Below, piece after piece: positions 17,764 to 25,982 of a stretch of DNA of 64,000 nt (its first letter is position 1; each line of letters begins with the position of its first letter). Below the pieces are notes generated by a model. That model searched no databases. It saw only the letters and a program-made list of their open reading frames with translations, and was not told where the DNA came from. The DNA comes from Clostridium paridis (lineage in GTDB: Bacteria > Bacillota > Clostridia > Clostridiales > Clostridiaceae), in contig NZ_JAESWA010000022.1 of assembly GCF_016765615.1 (NCBI RefSeq), forward strand, positions 769,542-833,541, given 5' to 3'. Both the position numbers and the translations under genes were made by a program.

Positions 17764-17785
17764 AAACCCCTGATACCAGGAGTTT
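17764..17785 (-). terminator. intrinsic terminator downstream of add
   Basis: AAACTCCTG...CAGGGGTTT followed by a T-rich tract on the minus strand, about 135 nt after the add stop. The stretch 17786-17919 between them shows no convincing gene. Confidence 0.75.
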
Positions 17786-17919
17786 AATGAGGATACTTAT
17801 AACAGGCTTATGGCAAAGCTATGTTTTATTAGTTCCTTTGATATTTTTATCATATTGTTATACAATTATTCATTATAAATTTAACAATTAAAAAACATTT
17901 TTGAACTAATTACTTAATT

Positions 17920-18939
17920 CTATTTATTATAATAATTTTCAACTATATTTTTTAACCACTCTTTATCCTCACTACTGCAAAATGCTGCTTCAACTGCATA
18001 ATGAGTAATCCTCTCAAGATCTTCAATAGAAAATCCTAATTTATCAATTATATTATTTATTTCACTTGATAAGCTCACATTAGAAACTGTTCTATTATCA
18101 GTATTTATAGTAACTTTTAACCCATTGTCATAATATGTTTTTATAGGATGTTCTAGTAGACTTTTTACTGCATTAGTATTTAAATTACTGGTTGGACACA
18201 TTTCAAGGAAAACACTTTTTTCTTTAATAAGCTTTAATATATTAGGATTCTTATATGCAAACACTCCATGTCCAATTCTCTCAGCTCCCAATATATTTAT
18301 TGCTTTTTCTATATTTTCTTCCTTACCCGTTTCTCCCGCATGCACAGTTATATGAAAACCTAAACTTTTTGCGAGTTTGAAAACTTCTTTGCTTTCTTCA
18401 GGTGGAAAATCATGTTCATTCCCTGCCAAATCTATAGCAACAACACCTTTGTTTAAAAAAGCAGCTGCTCTTTTAACTAAATCTATATTTTTTTCAATAG
18501 GAAAACCTCTCATGGTGCATATGATTAACCTACTTTTAACTTTATATTTCCTCTCCCCTTTGGAAAGTCCTTTTAAAACAGCTTCTATAACTTCTTCTAT
18601 ACTTAAACCTTTTTGCTGGTGGAAATATGGTGCGAATCTTATTTCACTATAGATAACTCCCTCTTTTGCAAGATCTTGAGCCAGCTCTTCACTTACTCTT
18701 GTTAAAACCTCTTTTGTCTGCATTACCTTTACGGGGAAATAAAATGCTTCTAAATATTCTTTTAGTGATTCACACTTACCATCAATACTCAATATATTAT
18801 TTAATTCTTCATAGCTGCTGAACGGATTTTCACCTAATTCATTAAGCAGTTCCCATATTGTCTCTTTTCTTGTGCTTCCATCCAAGTGTAGATGCAATTC
18901 AATTTTAGGCATTCTTTGTATATCTTCTATTACATTCAT
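17920..18939 (-). CDS. add: adenosine deaminase
   Basis: Deaminates adenosine or deoxyadenosine to (deoxy)inosine for purine salvage. Zinc-site motif ELHLHLDGS (15-23), the substrate loop around TVHAGETG, the SNLNT segment and the late INTDN motif (TDD in many homologues) are present. 339 aa is normal. The ATG follows GAGGAAGAATAA. The upstream membrane-anchored coiled-coil gene ends 20 bp before it, so the two probably share a transcript. Confidence 0.92.
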   Translation of the reverse strand: MNVIEDIQRMPKIELHLHLDGSTRKETIWELLNELGENPFSSYEELNNILSIDGKCESLKEYLEAFYFPVKVMQTKEVLTRVSEELAQDLAKEGVIYSEIRFAPYFHQQKGLSIEEVIEAVLKGLSKGERKYKVKSRLIICTMRGFPIEKNIDLVKRAAAFLNKGVVAIDLAGNEHDFPPEESKEVFKLAKSLGFHITVHAGETGKEENIEKAINILGAERIGHGVFAYKNPNILKLIKEKSVFLEMCPTSNLNTNAVKSLLEHPIKTYYDNGLKVTINTDNRTVSNVSLSSEINNIIDKLGFSIEDLERITHYAVEAAFCSSEDKEWLKNIVENYYNK

Positions 18940-18959
18940 TTATTCTTCCTCTTCTATAA

Positions 18960-19601
18960 TTAATTAAAAATACTTGGTAATTCTCCACCTTTTTTTATAA
19001 TAACCTCCTTATTCTTTAATAGTTCATTTTCGTCTTTTAACGCTTCAATATATTCCTTTGCTTTTATATCTACTTCTTTTTTCTTCTCAGAATCAATTAA
19101 AGTATCTAGTTCCCCCTTAAGAACATCTATTTCTTTTTGCTTTAAATCCATTTTAGATTCAATTTCTTTTAAACTAGCTTCAATATACTTGCTTGAATTC
19201 TCCCAGTACTCTTCTTCTTCTTTCTTAGTTTTATCTATTTGATTTTTCGCATCATTATTAGATATCAACCCTTTTTTAACCTGTTCAGCTAAATCATTAA
19301 TATATTTATTTAATAATTCTCTAGATTTACTTCTATTATTTAATTTTTGTTCCCAAGCCCTATCAATATTTTCTTTTAAAGTTCTCTTTTGTACTAATAT
19401 TTCTTTGTAATTGAATTCATTTTCTTCATTTAGAACTTTGTTTCTCTTTTCTATATTCTCAAAGGGCCAAAAAATTTCTTGAGCTTCTTCATTATTAATC
19501 ACTTCATTTTCTTTTTTATAGTTAATCATAACTGCAATAGGAATTAAACTTAGTAAAAGTATTATTAATATGAGGATTAATTTGTTTTTCAAAAAACTCA
19601 C
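18960..19601 (-). CDS. membrane-anchored coiled-coil protein, unknown
   Basis: Unrecognised. Residues 6-27 form one N-terminal membrane segment or uncleaved signal (ILILIILLLSLIPIAVMI). The rest is highly charged and helical, with heptad-like Lys/Glu/Leu patterns from about 60 to 205, so it should be an extended coiled coil outside the membrane. An FWPF motif near 44-47 and the end GGELPSIFN are the only uncharged features. A structured leader (19621-19684) lies directly upstream. Cotranscribed with add. Confidence 0.7.
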   Translation of the reverse strand: MSFLKNKLILILIILLLSLIPIAVMINYKKENEVINNEEAQEIFWPFENIEKRNKVLNEENEFNYKEILVQKRTLKENIDRAWEQKLNNRSKSRELLNKYINDLAEQVKKGLISNNDAKNQIDKTKKEEEEYWENSSKYIEASLKEIESKMDLKQKEIDVLKGELDTLIDSEKKKEVDIKAKEYIEALKDENELLKNKEVIIKKGGELPSIFN

Positions 19602-19620
19602 CCCTTAATGTACTATATAC

Positions 19621-19684
19621 AGGGTTTCTATAGGTAGCTTAATTTATTCTTCCATAAATAAATTATTAGTTGAACTTAAACCCT
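19621..19684 (-). ncRNA. structured leader of unknown class
   Basis: Nested perfect stems: outer AGGGTTT/AAACCCT (19621-19627 with 19678-19684) and inner AATTTATT/AATAAATT (19641-19648 with 19657-19664). It lies within the presumed leader of the coiled-coil gene. It matches no riboswitch class I recognise. Confidence 0.35.
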
Positions 19685-19751
19685 ATATCTACATTAATAG
19701 TGTGGTTAATTTTTCAAATTAAATTCCTATTTTATCTAAATTATTTTATAT

Positions 19752-20321
19752 TTAAACTTTTATTTTTTTAAAATTAAAGGATATTTCTTCATTTGTAAAT
19801 TCTCCAATACAAAAGTAAGCATATCCGTCGATAGTCAATCCTAGTGAACCAGGATTTATGATTGTTTTTTCTCCATAACTTGTTACCATTAATGGTAAAT
19901 GAGTATGACCAATTAAAACATAATCTACAGAATCATCGTAATCTTTTAAAAATTTTTCTAAAGATTCTCCATTATATAAAAGAGGTATATCTGTATTAGA
20001 AGTTTCTCTAGAATGTACCATTAAAAAATTTTTACCATTTATATCTATTATCTTTTTTAATTCTAACTTATTTAATTTTCTTATTATTTCTCCCCCATAT
20101 TGCTCATATAGGTATGCTGACAACTTATTTTCATGATTCCCTCTAATATTTATAAATCTTTTATCACTAAAAACCTTCTCAAATACTTCTTTAGGATATT
20201 CACCAGCCAAAATATCTCCAAGGTTAAGTATTTTCTCAATACTTTTATCATCTATATATTTTATAAATGCTTCTAGCGCCTTTATATTTCCATGAATATC
20301 TGAAACTATAGCAAATTTCAT
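19752..20321 (-). CDS. calcineurin-like metallophosphoesterase (YfcE/MJ0936 type)
   Basis: Dimetal phosphodiesterase or phosphatase. All family motifs are visible in 189 residues: SDIHGN (8-13), NLGDI (35-39), RGNHEN, VHSRE and IGHTHLP, then NPGSLG at the end. The natural substrate is unknown. It follows amj by 8 bp and is the last gene of proX-amj-phosphoesterase. Confidence 0.88.
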   Translation of the reverse strand: MKFAIVSDIHGNIKALEAFIKYIDDKSIEKILNLGDILAGEYPKEVFEKVFSDKRFINIRGNHENKLSAYLYEQYGGEIIRKLNKLELKKIIDINGKNFLMVHSRETSNTDIPLLYNGESLEKFLKDYDDSVDYVLIGHTHLPLMVTSYGEKTIINPGSLGLTIDGYAYFCIGEFTNEEISFNFKKIKV

Positions 20322-20329
20322 AATTTCAC

Positions 20330-21127
20330 CTAACCTTTTATTATTCCTGCTACAAAAACAATAATATATGCTGCTGGAACTAGTAATGCAACTGACATTA
20401 ATGTTCCAATAGCTTTACTTCCTACCATTCCAATGACACAAGTTCTAAATTCTTCTGGCGATTTTCTCCCATCAATAACGTCATCTGTCATTATTGATAA
20501 ATGTGGATCAGTAAACATAGTCAATAGCAGTGTAGCAATTCCATTAATAATACCAGCTAATGCAAGACAAGTTCTCCCATAACTTGGTGCTAACATACCT
20601 GCATAAATTGGTGATAGTGCTCCAGCAGTGGAAATAGCTACTATTATTGCATTAGTAAGTAATAATTTTTTAGGTAACTTTTTAAACTCAATACTTGTTA
20701 CACTCTCCTTAACTGGTATTGCAATTGAATTTTTTATATGCCTAACCCCAGCTTTTGAAAAGCCATGTAGTACTATTTTAGAAACTGATTTATCTGCTGA
20801 AAATGCGATTACACCTTTAGCCAATATCTTTTGAAAAGTAGGAATAAGGAATGCACCTACAATTGTAGCTATTGTTGAAATCACAATTATTATATAAAAT
20901 ACCTTGAGTACCTCAAAGCTATTTGTACTAAATTCTACATAACTTGTTAAAACAGGTGTTTGAATAGAAACGGCAATTCTAGAAACTAGCATAACTATAT
21001 TGAAGAGAGCAAATGAAATTGCAATTTTACCAGTTCTTACTCCCACAAGTCTTACTGAGTATCCTAAAGTCCCAATTAATGTAATGATAAAATTCATTAC
21101 TAATACAATAATTACTCTAATATCCAT
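20330..21127 (-). CDS. amj: lipid II flippase, Amj family
   Basis: Polytopic membrane protein, 265 aa with about six to eight hydrophobic segments. It resembles B. subtilis Amj (YdaH, DUF2837), the alternate lipid II flippase able to replace MurJ: the N-terminal LVGVRTGKIAISFALFN and the later LAPSYGRTCLALAGIINGIATLL are typical. The mid-protein cytoplasmic stretch (about 140-165) is charged. Lies 10 bp after proX and 8 bp before the phosphoesterase. In B. subtilis amj is cell-envelope stress inducible; no such site was identified here. Confidence 0.85.
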   Translation of the reverse strand: MDIRVIIVLVMNFIITLIGTLGYSVRLVGVRTGKIAISFALFNIVMLVSRIAVSIQTPVLTSYVEFSTNSFEVLKVFYIIIVISTIATIVGAFLIPTFQKILAKGVIAFSADKSVSKIVLHGFSKAGVRHIKNSIAIPVKESVTSIEFKKLPKKLLLTNAIIVAISTAGALSPIYAGMLAPSYGRTCLALAGIINGIATLLLTMFTDPHLSIMTDDVIDGRKSPEEFRTCVIGMVGSKAIGTLMSVALLVPAAYIIVFVAGIIKG

Positions 21128-21137
21128 AAATCCTCCA

Positions 21138-21620
21138 CTAAGTAATATTTACATACGTAAATTCATTACCACAATATTCTAAAAATTTAATAAAATCATT
21201 ATAACTTAAAAGTAGCGTAGAAGTGTTTACATTTGGGTGAAATGTTATATAATTACATAATCCTAAATCTTTATCTAATAGCACCTTCACATGTTTGTCT
21301 ATATCATTTATTAATCCAAAGGGAGTTACTGATCCAGGTGTTAGTCTAAGTATTGACTTTAATTTTTCTTCTGATGCAAAAGAAAGTGACTTCTCATTTA
21401 TCTCTTTGGTTATATGTTTTATATCCACCCTTTTACTATCATCAGCTATAAGTAAATAATACTGATCTCCTTTTCTATTTTTTAAAAACAAATTCTTACA
21501 ATGCTGCCCAGGAATTTTCATTGGTATATCCTTAGTTTCAGCCACTGTGAATACTGCTTCATGCTTATACTCATCATAAGTAATATTCAAATTATCTAAT
21601 ATATCATATATATTGTTCAT
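21138..21620 (-). CDS. prolyl-tRNA editing protein (YbaK/ProX family)
   Basis: Trans-editing deacylase removing mischarged alanine or cysteine from tRNA-Pro. 160 residues with the YbaK/EbsC fold pattern: HEAVFTVAE near the start, the KNLFLKNRKG segment, SFASEEKL, and LTPGSVTPFGLIND, the ProXp-type signature. First gene of the proX-amj-phosphoesterase cluster. It is divergent from a tiny gene at 21738. Confidence 0.88.
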   Translation of the reverse strand: MNNIYDILDNLNITYDEYKHEAVFTVAETKDIPMKIPGQHCKNLFLKNRKGDQYYLLIADDSKRVDIKHITKEINEKSLSFASEEKLKSILRLTPGSVTPFGLINDIDKHVKVLLDKDLGLCNYITFHPNVNTSTLLLSYNDFIKFLEYCGNEFTYVNIT

Positions 21621-21678
21621 ACTTTTCCCTTCTTCATTATTATTTTTTGATAAGAATGTTAAAATATCTAAATATTGG

Positions 21679-21706
21679 TTGATAATTTATTTATAAGTGA
21701 TAGAAT
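21679..21706 (+). promoter_or_regulatory. promoter of the 20-codon gene
   Basis: TTGATA (21679-21684), 16-bp spacer, TAGAAT (21701-21706) on the plus strand. Confidence 0.55.
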
Positions 21707-21737
21707 AGTCTGTAGGATACTGAAAGGAGTGAAAATT

Positions 21738-21800
21738 GTGGAAGTTCAAATTAAATATTCTTCTGAACTTATAAATGAGTGTTTAGAAACTATTGACTAG
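21738..21800 (+). CDS. 20-codon gene or gene remnant
   Basis: A complete small unit: promoter, AAAGGAGTG about 8 nt upstream, a GTG start, 20 codons (MEVQIKYSSELINECLETID), TAG, then a perfect terminator 3 bp later. The peptide is acidic and soluble-looking, with one Cys. It could be a real microprotein, a leader peptide, or the 5' stub of a deleted gene. Confidence 0.4.
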   Translation: MEVQIKYSSELINECLETID

Positions 21801-21802
21801 AG

Positions 21803-21833
21803 AAATAACCTAAAAGATAACCTTAGGTTATTT
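21803..21833. terminator. bidirectional intrinsic terminator
   Basis: A perfect 11-bp stem (21803-21813 with 21823-21833) followed by TTATTTA on the plus strand. It serves the tiny gene and the convergent reductase gene. Confidence 0.8.
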
Positions 21834-21837
21834 TTAT

Positions 21838-22365
21838 TTATCTACTTTTATAATGTACTTGAACTAACCCTGAAGAATAAGACTTACTTTCTACATATTG
21901 AACTTCTTTAGTTGGACACCCATCTTGGAATAGTCTCTTTCCATCCCCCAATAATATTGGAATTATAGATATAATATATTCATCAAAAAGATTTTCCCTA
22001 AGAATCTCATTTACTACTTCAGCTCCTCCGTCAACAAAAATATCTTTTCCAGCTTTGTTTTTCAATTCTTCTATAAGCTTCTTTATATCTCCTGAGTAGT
22101 ATTCAACCTCATTAGATTCTTTTTTCTTTCTAGAAATTATATAGCACTTTTTATCTTTATGAGGAAACTCAATACCAAAAGAACATACTTTATCATATGT
22201 CTTTCTGCCCATTATTACAGTATCTATTCTGTCTATAAACTTTGCATATCCATAGTCTTCACCATCTACTTCAACTTGTGACAGCCAGCTAATATCATCT
22301 TCTTTTGTTGCTATATAGCCATCTAAACTCATTGCTATATATAAAACTACGTTTCTTTCACTCAT
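21838..22365 (-). CDS. dihydrofolate reductase family (RibD C-terminal-like) protein
   Basis: NAD(P)H-dependent reductase fold shared by RibD-C and DHFR. VVLYIAMSLDGYIATKEDDISWL at the start, VIMGRKTYDKV in the middle and IFVDGGAEVVNEIL near residue 125 are typical of the YyaP/YwjB group. 175 aa is usual for that group. It is not a true folA, and the substrate is unknown. AGGAGGG precedes the ATG. Monocistronic. Confidence 0.85.
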   Translation of the reverse strand: MSERNVVLYIAMSLDGYIATKEDDISWLSQVEVDGEDYGYAKFIDRIDTVIMGRKTYDKVCSFGIEFPHKDKKCYIISRKKKESNEVEYYSGDIKKLIEELKNKAGKDIFVDGGAEVVNEILRENLFDEYIISIIPILLGDGKRLFQDGCPTKEVQYVESKSYSSGLVQVHYKSR

Positions 22366-22430
22366 GCAATTCCCTCCTTAGATAATAATATTTATAAGAT
22401 TATACCACAAATTACCTAATATATTTTATA

Positions 22431-22470
22431 AAAAGTAAAAAACAGATATTTCTATCTGTCTTTTACTTTT
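22431..22470 (-). terminator. intrinsic terminator after the CAP gene
   Basis: An 18-bp stem with one mismatch (22431-22448 with 22453-22470). On the minus strand it ends in a T-rich tract. Confidence 0.7.
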
Positions 22471-22529
22471 AGCTAAAAATATATTATTAAATACCTCTAT
22501 TAGTTTGAAAACTTTGAGTCTTCCTTTTT

Positions 22530-23264
22530 CTATTGAGGTGTATAGAACATTTGAGTAGCATAGTATCTACCATTACTATAATATATTCCTATTCCGATTT
22601 CTTTAAATGCACTGTTAAGTATATTTGCTCTATGTCCTGGAGAATTCATCCATTGAGTAACAGTATATGCACCATTTGGTGTCATTCCTGTAGATGTATA
22701 TATATTCTCACCCATAGTTGCATATTTAAATCCATTATTAGTAAGCATTTGTCCTGGATCTCCATAAGTTGGTGATGTATGAGAAAAATAGTTTTTATCA
22801 TACATATCTCTAGCTTTCATTGCTGCTAGTTTTGACACACCTGCATTAAGCTTAAGTGGTTGTAGTCCTTGCTTTGTTCTTTCAGCATTTGTATTAGTTA
22901 ATATATCATTTACAACATCTCCAGTGGTAACACCTGGGTTTCCGCTGTTAGGTGTATTAGGGCTTCCTGATGGGTTAGTTCCTTCAGGAATATTATTGTT
23001 AGTTGGAGGTTTTGGATTATTATTTGAGTTTGGAGGATTTGTATTTTGTACATTTCCATCCCCTGGATTTGTATTAGGTTGATTCAATGTACCATTTGTA
23101 TTATTCTGCTCTCCAGTTGTACCTGTTGTGTCTCCTGTTGTATCATTTCCGCCAGATTGATTAGGAACTACTTGCGGTTTAATTGGTGAAGTTCCTTTTT
23201 GACAACCTATTACAGTAAAACTTAAAATTGAAAAACTTAATATTACTGAAATAAACTTTTTCAT
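22530..23264 (-). CDS. CAP/SCP-domain lipoprotein (YkwD-like)
   Basis: Surface lipoprotein. The signal peptide ends in lipobox VIGC with Cys21. Residues about 24-115 are a low-complexity Asn/Pro/Gly/Thr linker, and about 118-244 are a bacterial CAP domain (NAERTKQGLQPLKLN, the HTSPTYG segment, MGENIYT, WMNSPGHRANILN, EIGIGIYY, YATQMF). The HTS and GEN histidine/glutamate pattern is kept. Function in clostridia is unclear. Monocistronic with its own terminator. Confidence 0.9.
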   Translation of the reverse strand: MKKFISVILSFSILSFTVIGCQKGTSPIKPQVVPNQSGGNDTTGDTTGTTGEQNNTNGTLNQPNTNPGDGNVQNTNPPNSNNNPKPPTNNNIPEGTNPSGSPNTPNSGNPGVTTGDVVNDILTNTNAERTKQGLQPLKLNAGVSKLAAMKARDMYDKNYFSHTSPTYGDPGQMLTNNGFKYATMGENIYTSTGMTPNGAYTVTQWMNSPGHRANILNSAFKEIGIGIYYSNGRYYATQMFYTPQ

Positions 23265-23341
23265 ATAATCACCTCATCATTATTTTGAGCAAATTTAAGA
23301 ATAATAAAATAATAACTTAGAGGTAATTGAGTAAAAAAAAG

Positions 23342-23370
23342 GAGAGCAATAAATTTTATTTTTTTGCTCT
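23342..23370 (-). terminator. intrinsic terminator after dapA
   Basis: On the minus strand GAGCAA...TTGCTC with an A/T-rich inner stem is followed by CCTTTTTTTT, 18 bp after the dapA stop. Confidence 0.8.
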
Positions 23371-23387
23371 TCTTAAAAATATTTTTT

Positions 23388-24257
23388 TTATTTTAATTCT
23401 AAAATTTCATTTAATTTTACTTTTAATTCATCACTTATTTCAGTAAGTGGAAGTCTTAGTTCTGGGGATTCAATTAATCCTATCTTATTTAAGATATATT
23501 TAAGTGGTGCTGGATTTGGTTCTGCAAATAGCATAGGGACAAATTGGTATAGTTCTTTCCATATCTTCAAAGCTTCTTCATGGTTATTTTCTTTAACCTT
23601 ATTATATACCTCTATAAAACTTTCAGTGTGAATATGAGATGAGGCCAATATTCCACCATGACCTCCAAGGGTTAGTGTAGTATAGAAAAAGCTATCTTCA
23701 CCAGTCAAAATTGAAAAATCCTTTGGAGGATTAATAAGAAGATCTGTTGTTTGCTTTATATCTCCTGATGCATCTTTTATTCCTACAATATTTTTTATTT
23801 CAGCTAATTTATAAATAGTACTATTTTCAATATTTCTACCTGTTCTATATGGAATATTATATAAAATTATATCTAAATCAGTTGCTTCAGAAATACTCTT
23901 AAAATGTTCATATATTCCCCTTTGATCAGGTCTAGAATAATATGGTGAAACTGATAATATACCATCTACATTATATTTTTCTACAACCTTTAGTTTTTCT
24001 TTTACTTTTTTAGTATTGTTTCCACCTAATCCAAAATATACTGGAACTTTATTATTAACATATTCCATTGTTTTTTCTACAATAGTTTCATATTCCTTAT
24101 CCTCAATAGTTGGACTTTCTCCTGTTGTTCCTAATGGCATAAAACCGCTAACACCTTTAGCTAAATAATACTCTACCATTCTCCTATATGATATTAAATC
24201 TAATTCATCATTTTTAAATGGTGTAATTAATGGGACAAAAACTCCTTGAACTGACAT
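23388..24257 (-). CDS. dapA: 4-hydroxy-tetrahydrodipicolinate synthase
   Basis: Condenses pyruvate with aspartate semialdehyde, the first step committed to lysine, diaminopimelate and spore dipicolinate. From the ATG at 24257, Schiff-base Lys161 (GIKDASGD), Tyr133 (YNIP) and Arg138 match E. coli numbering exactly. GTTGESPT (43-50) is the pyruvate loop. The frame extends 16 codons further upstream, but AGGAGG lies about 7 nt before 24257, so the longer start is rejected. Controlled by the lysine riboswitch directly upstream. Single gene; no other dap gene adjoins. Confidence 0.95.
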   Translation of the reverse strand: MSVQGVFVPLITPFKNDELDLISYRRMVEYYLAKGVSGFMPLGTTGESPTIEDKEYETIVEKTMEYVNNKVPVYFGLGGNNTKKVKEKLKVVEKYNVDGILSVSPYYSRPDQRGIYEHFKSISEATDLDIILYNIPYRTGRNIENSTIYKLAEIKNIVGIKDASGDIKQTTDLLINPPKDFSILTGEDSFFYTTLTLGGHGGILASSHIHTESFIEVYNKVKENNHEEALKIWKELYQFVPMLFAEPNPAPLKYILNKIGLIESPELRLPLTEISDELKVKLNEILELK

Positions 24258-24279
24258 AACATACCTCCTAAAAATAGCA

Positions 24280-24512
24280 AAAAATAAAACCTTGGAGAAT
24301 ACCAAGGTTAAATTATTCTTAATTTATTTAATCGAATAAATTTCCATGTATAGCACTCCACAAAAAACTTGTGACAGTCTTGCATATATTTTATACAAAA
24401 CCAGCAATATAGCCTTAAAGCATTAGCTATACACTTCGGCGATGGTTCCTTTTCCAAAACATCTATGTGCTTACCTCCGTAATGGTACTCATAAACATCG
24501 CGCCTCTATCTC
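24280..24512 (-). ncRNA. lysine riboswitch (L-box) of dapA
   Basis: The minus-strand aptamer (24351-24512) shows the class signatures in order: GAGATAGAGGCGCGATG, GAGTACCATTACGGAGG, TGGAAAAGGAACCATCGCC, CTGGTT, ACTGTCAC and TGGAGTGCTA. A terminator stem AACCTTGG/CCAAGGTT (24288-24295 with 24302-24309), followed by TTATTTTTT, lies just before the dapA ribosome binding site. Lysine binding should end transcription. It fills most of the 384-bp gap between dapA and the DUF3243 gene. Confidence 0.93.
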
Positions 24513-24535
24513 AAAAAATATTTACTTTTTTGTTA

Positions 24536-24564
24536 ATTATACCTTTATATTTAACATTTATCAA
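24536..24564 (-). promoter_or_regulatory. promoter of the dapA riboswitch transcript
   Basis: TTGATA (24559-24564), 17-bp spacer, perfect TATAAT (24536-24541) on the minus strand. Confidence 0.75.
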
Positions 24565-24641
24565 GGGTTTATTTTTACATAGTTTACTTAAAAAATATAA
24601 ATACTAATAGAGTAAATAATAGTTTAGGGAGGTTTTATAAC

Positions 24642-24887
24642 ATGGATACATTAAAAGATTGGGATTCTTGGAAAGCTACCTTAGGTAAAGCTGTTGATGC
24701 TGGTGAAACTGTTGGACTTTCTGATAAAACTATTACTGGAGTTGCTGAAAAAGTAGGCACATTTCTTTCAAATAATGTTGATCCAAGAAATCACGAGGAA
24801 AGACTTCTTAAAGAATTGTGGGATGCTGCTGATGAAAATGACAGAAATACGCTAGCTAAACTAGTTGTAAAAATTGCTGATAAATAA
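24642..24887 (+). CDS. DUF3243 family protein (YmfJ-like)
   Basis: 81-residue soluble helical protein of unknown function. The pattern DWDSWKATLGKAV, VGTFLSNNVDPRNHEERLLKELWDAADE, LAKLVVKIAD matches DUF3243, represented by B. subtilis YmfJ. GGGAGG precedes the ATG. A weak promoter (TTTACA, 16 bp, TATAAA) may lie near 24575-24602. Monocistronic. Confidence 0.85.
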   Translation: MDTLKDWDSWKATLGKAVDAGETVGLSDKTITGVAEKVGTFLSNNVDPRNHEERLLKELWDAADENDRNTLAKLVVKIADK

Positions 24888-24911
24888 GTAATTAATTTTC
24901 TTATACAAAAA

Positions 24912-24944
24912 GTGGGAAAGACTATTTTCATAGTTCTTTCCCAT
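24912..24944. terminator. hairpin shared by convergent DUF3243 and DapF-like genes
   Basis: GGGAAAGA/TCTTTCCC plus CTAT/ATAG with a single bulge. A T5 tract follows only on the minus strand, so it best serves the DapF-like gene. Confidence 0.65.
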
Positions 24945-25012
24945 CACTATATATATTGCAAAAATCATATTACATCTAAGTAACATTTAAATTCTTTAAT
25001 TTATTATATATA

Positions 25013-25879
25013 CTATTTATTTAAGTCTTCAACAAGCTCTGAACTTAAATTTCCTTTTGCGATTTCTCTAACTTCTCCTGTCATCCTTACATTCCAGGTG
25101 TCATCAATTTCAATAATTAGCTCTCCACCTAGCATCTTAATTTTAACTTTATCATTTACTAATCCTCTTTTTCTTAAAACAGATGCAACTGCACAAGAAG
25201 AACTTCCTGAAGCTAGCGTAAATCCAGCGCCTCTTTCCCATATTAGTATTTGAGCTTCATCCTTAGAAATAACTTTTGCAAATTGAGTATTAATTCTATT
25301 TGGAAACTCTTTATAATTTTCTATTAATGGTCCGAATGCTTTTATTTCATCCATATCTAATTCATCTTTTATTATTACACAATGTGGGTTTCCTAAGGAA
25401 ACACAATTTATTTCAAATTCCTTATTGTTAAGCGTTATTTTTTCACCTATAACTTCTTCACTTTTAAAGTTTGTAGGAATATCACCAGCTTTAAAAATTG
25501 CTTTCCCCATATCGACTGTAATTAATTTAGCCTTTGAATTAGATGTTTCAACAATATTAGCCTTAACTATTCCGCCTTTTGTCTCAACCGTAAAAACTTC
25601 ATTATTGGTAAAACCATAGTCATAAATATACTTGCAAAATATTCTTAAACCATTACCACTTTTTTCAGCTTCTGAACCATCTGGATTATATATTCTTAAT
25701 CCAAAATCAGCTTTTTCTGATTTTACTTTAAGTAAAATTCCATCAGAACCTATACCAAAATTAACATTACAAATTCTTTTAATAGCCCTATCAGTAAGAG
25801 TGAAATCAATTCTATCTTCTTCCAAAACTATGTATTCATTCCCCAAGCCATGAGTTTTAACAAAAAAATTATCTTTCAT
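25013..25879 (-). CDS. diaminopimelate-epimerase-like protein with both catalytic Cys replaced
   Basis: DapF fold: HGLGNEYIV at the start, FGIGSDGILL, NPDGSEAEKSGNGLRI, NPHCVI, WERGAGFTLASGSSSCAVA. In ordinary DapF the two catalytic cysteines lie in CGNG and ACGTGAC. Here both are serine (S74 and S224 from the ATG at 25879). Other cysteines are near (C82, C229) but displaced. It may be an epimerase with relocated cysteines, a different racemase, or a genuine Ser variant. The upstream ATG (25885) is only about 2 nt from the AAAGGAAG site, so the second ATG is preferred. Monocistronic. Confidence 0.82.
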   Translation of the reverse strand: MKDNFFVKTHGLGNEYIVLEEDRIDFTLTDRAIKRICNVNFGIGSDGILLKVKSEKADFGLRIYNPDGSEAEKSGNGLRIFCKYIYDYGFTNNEVFTVETKGGIVKANIVETSNSKAKLITVDMGKAIFKAGDIPTNFKSEEVIGEKITLNNKEFEINCVSLGNPHCVIIKDELDMDEIKAFGPLIENYKEFPNRINTQFAKVISKDEAQILIWERGAGFTLASGSSSCAVASVLRKRGLVNDKVKIKMLGGELIIEIDDTWNVRMTGEVREIAKGNLSSELVEDLNK

Positions 25880-25982
25880 CTTCATCTTCCTTTTCTTAAA
25901 TAATATTAAAATTATACCAAATTCCCAAAATTAATAAAACTGCAATCTATTGTAATCATAATTCTTGAATTGCTAAAAGTTT

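Noticed and set aside
17786-17919. Possible small RNA or 18-codon peptide between add and its terminator
   Set aside because: The candidate frame lacks a ribosome binding site and the promoter-like words are weak. A long 3' untranslated region is simpler.
22940-23160. Repeat-like stretch in the CAP lipoprotein gene
   Set aside because: It is the in-frame Asn/Pro/Gly/Thr linker between the lipid anchor and the CAP domain, not a mobile or regulatory repeat.
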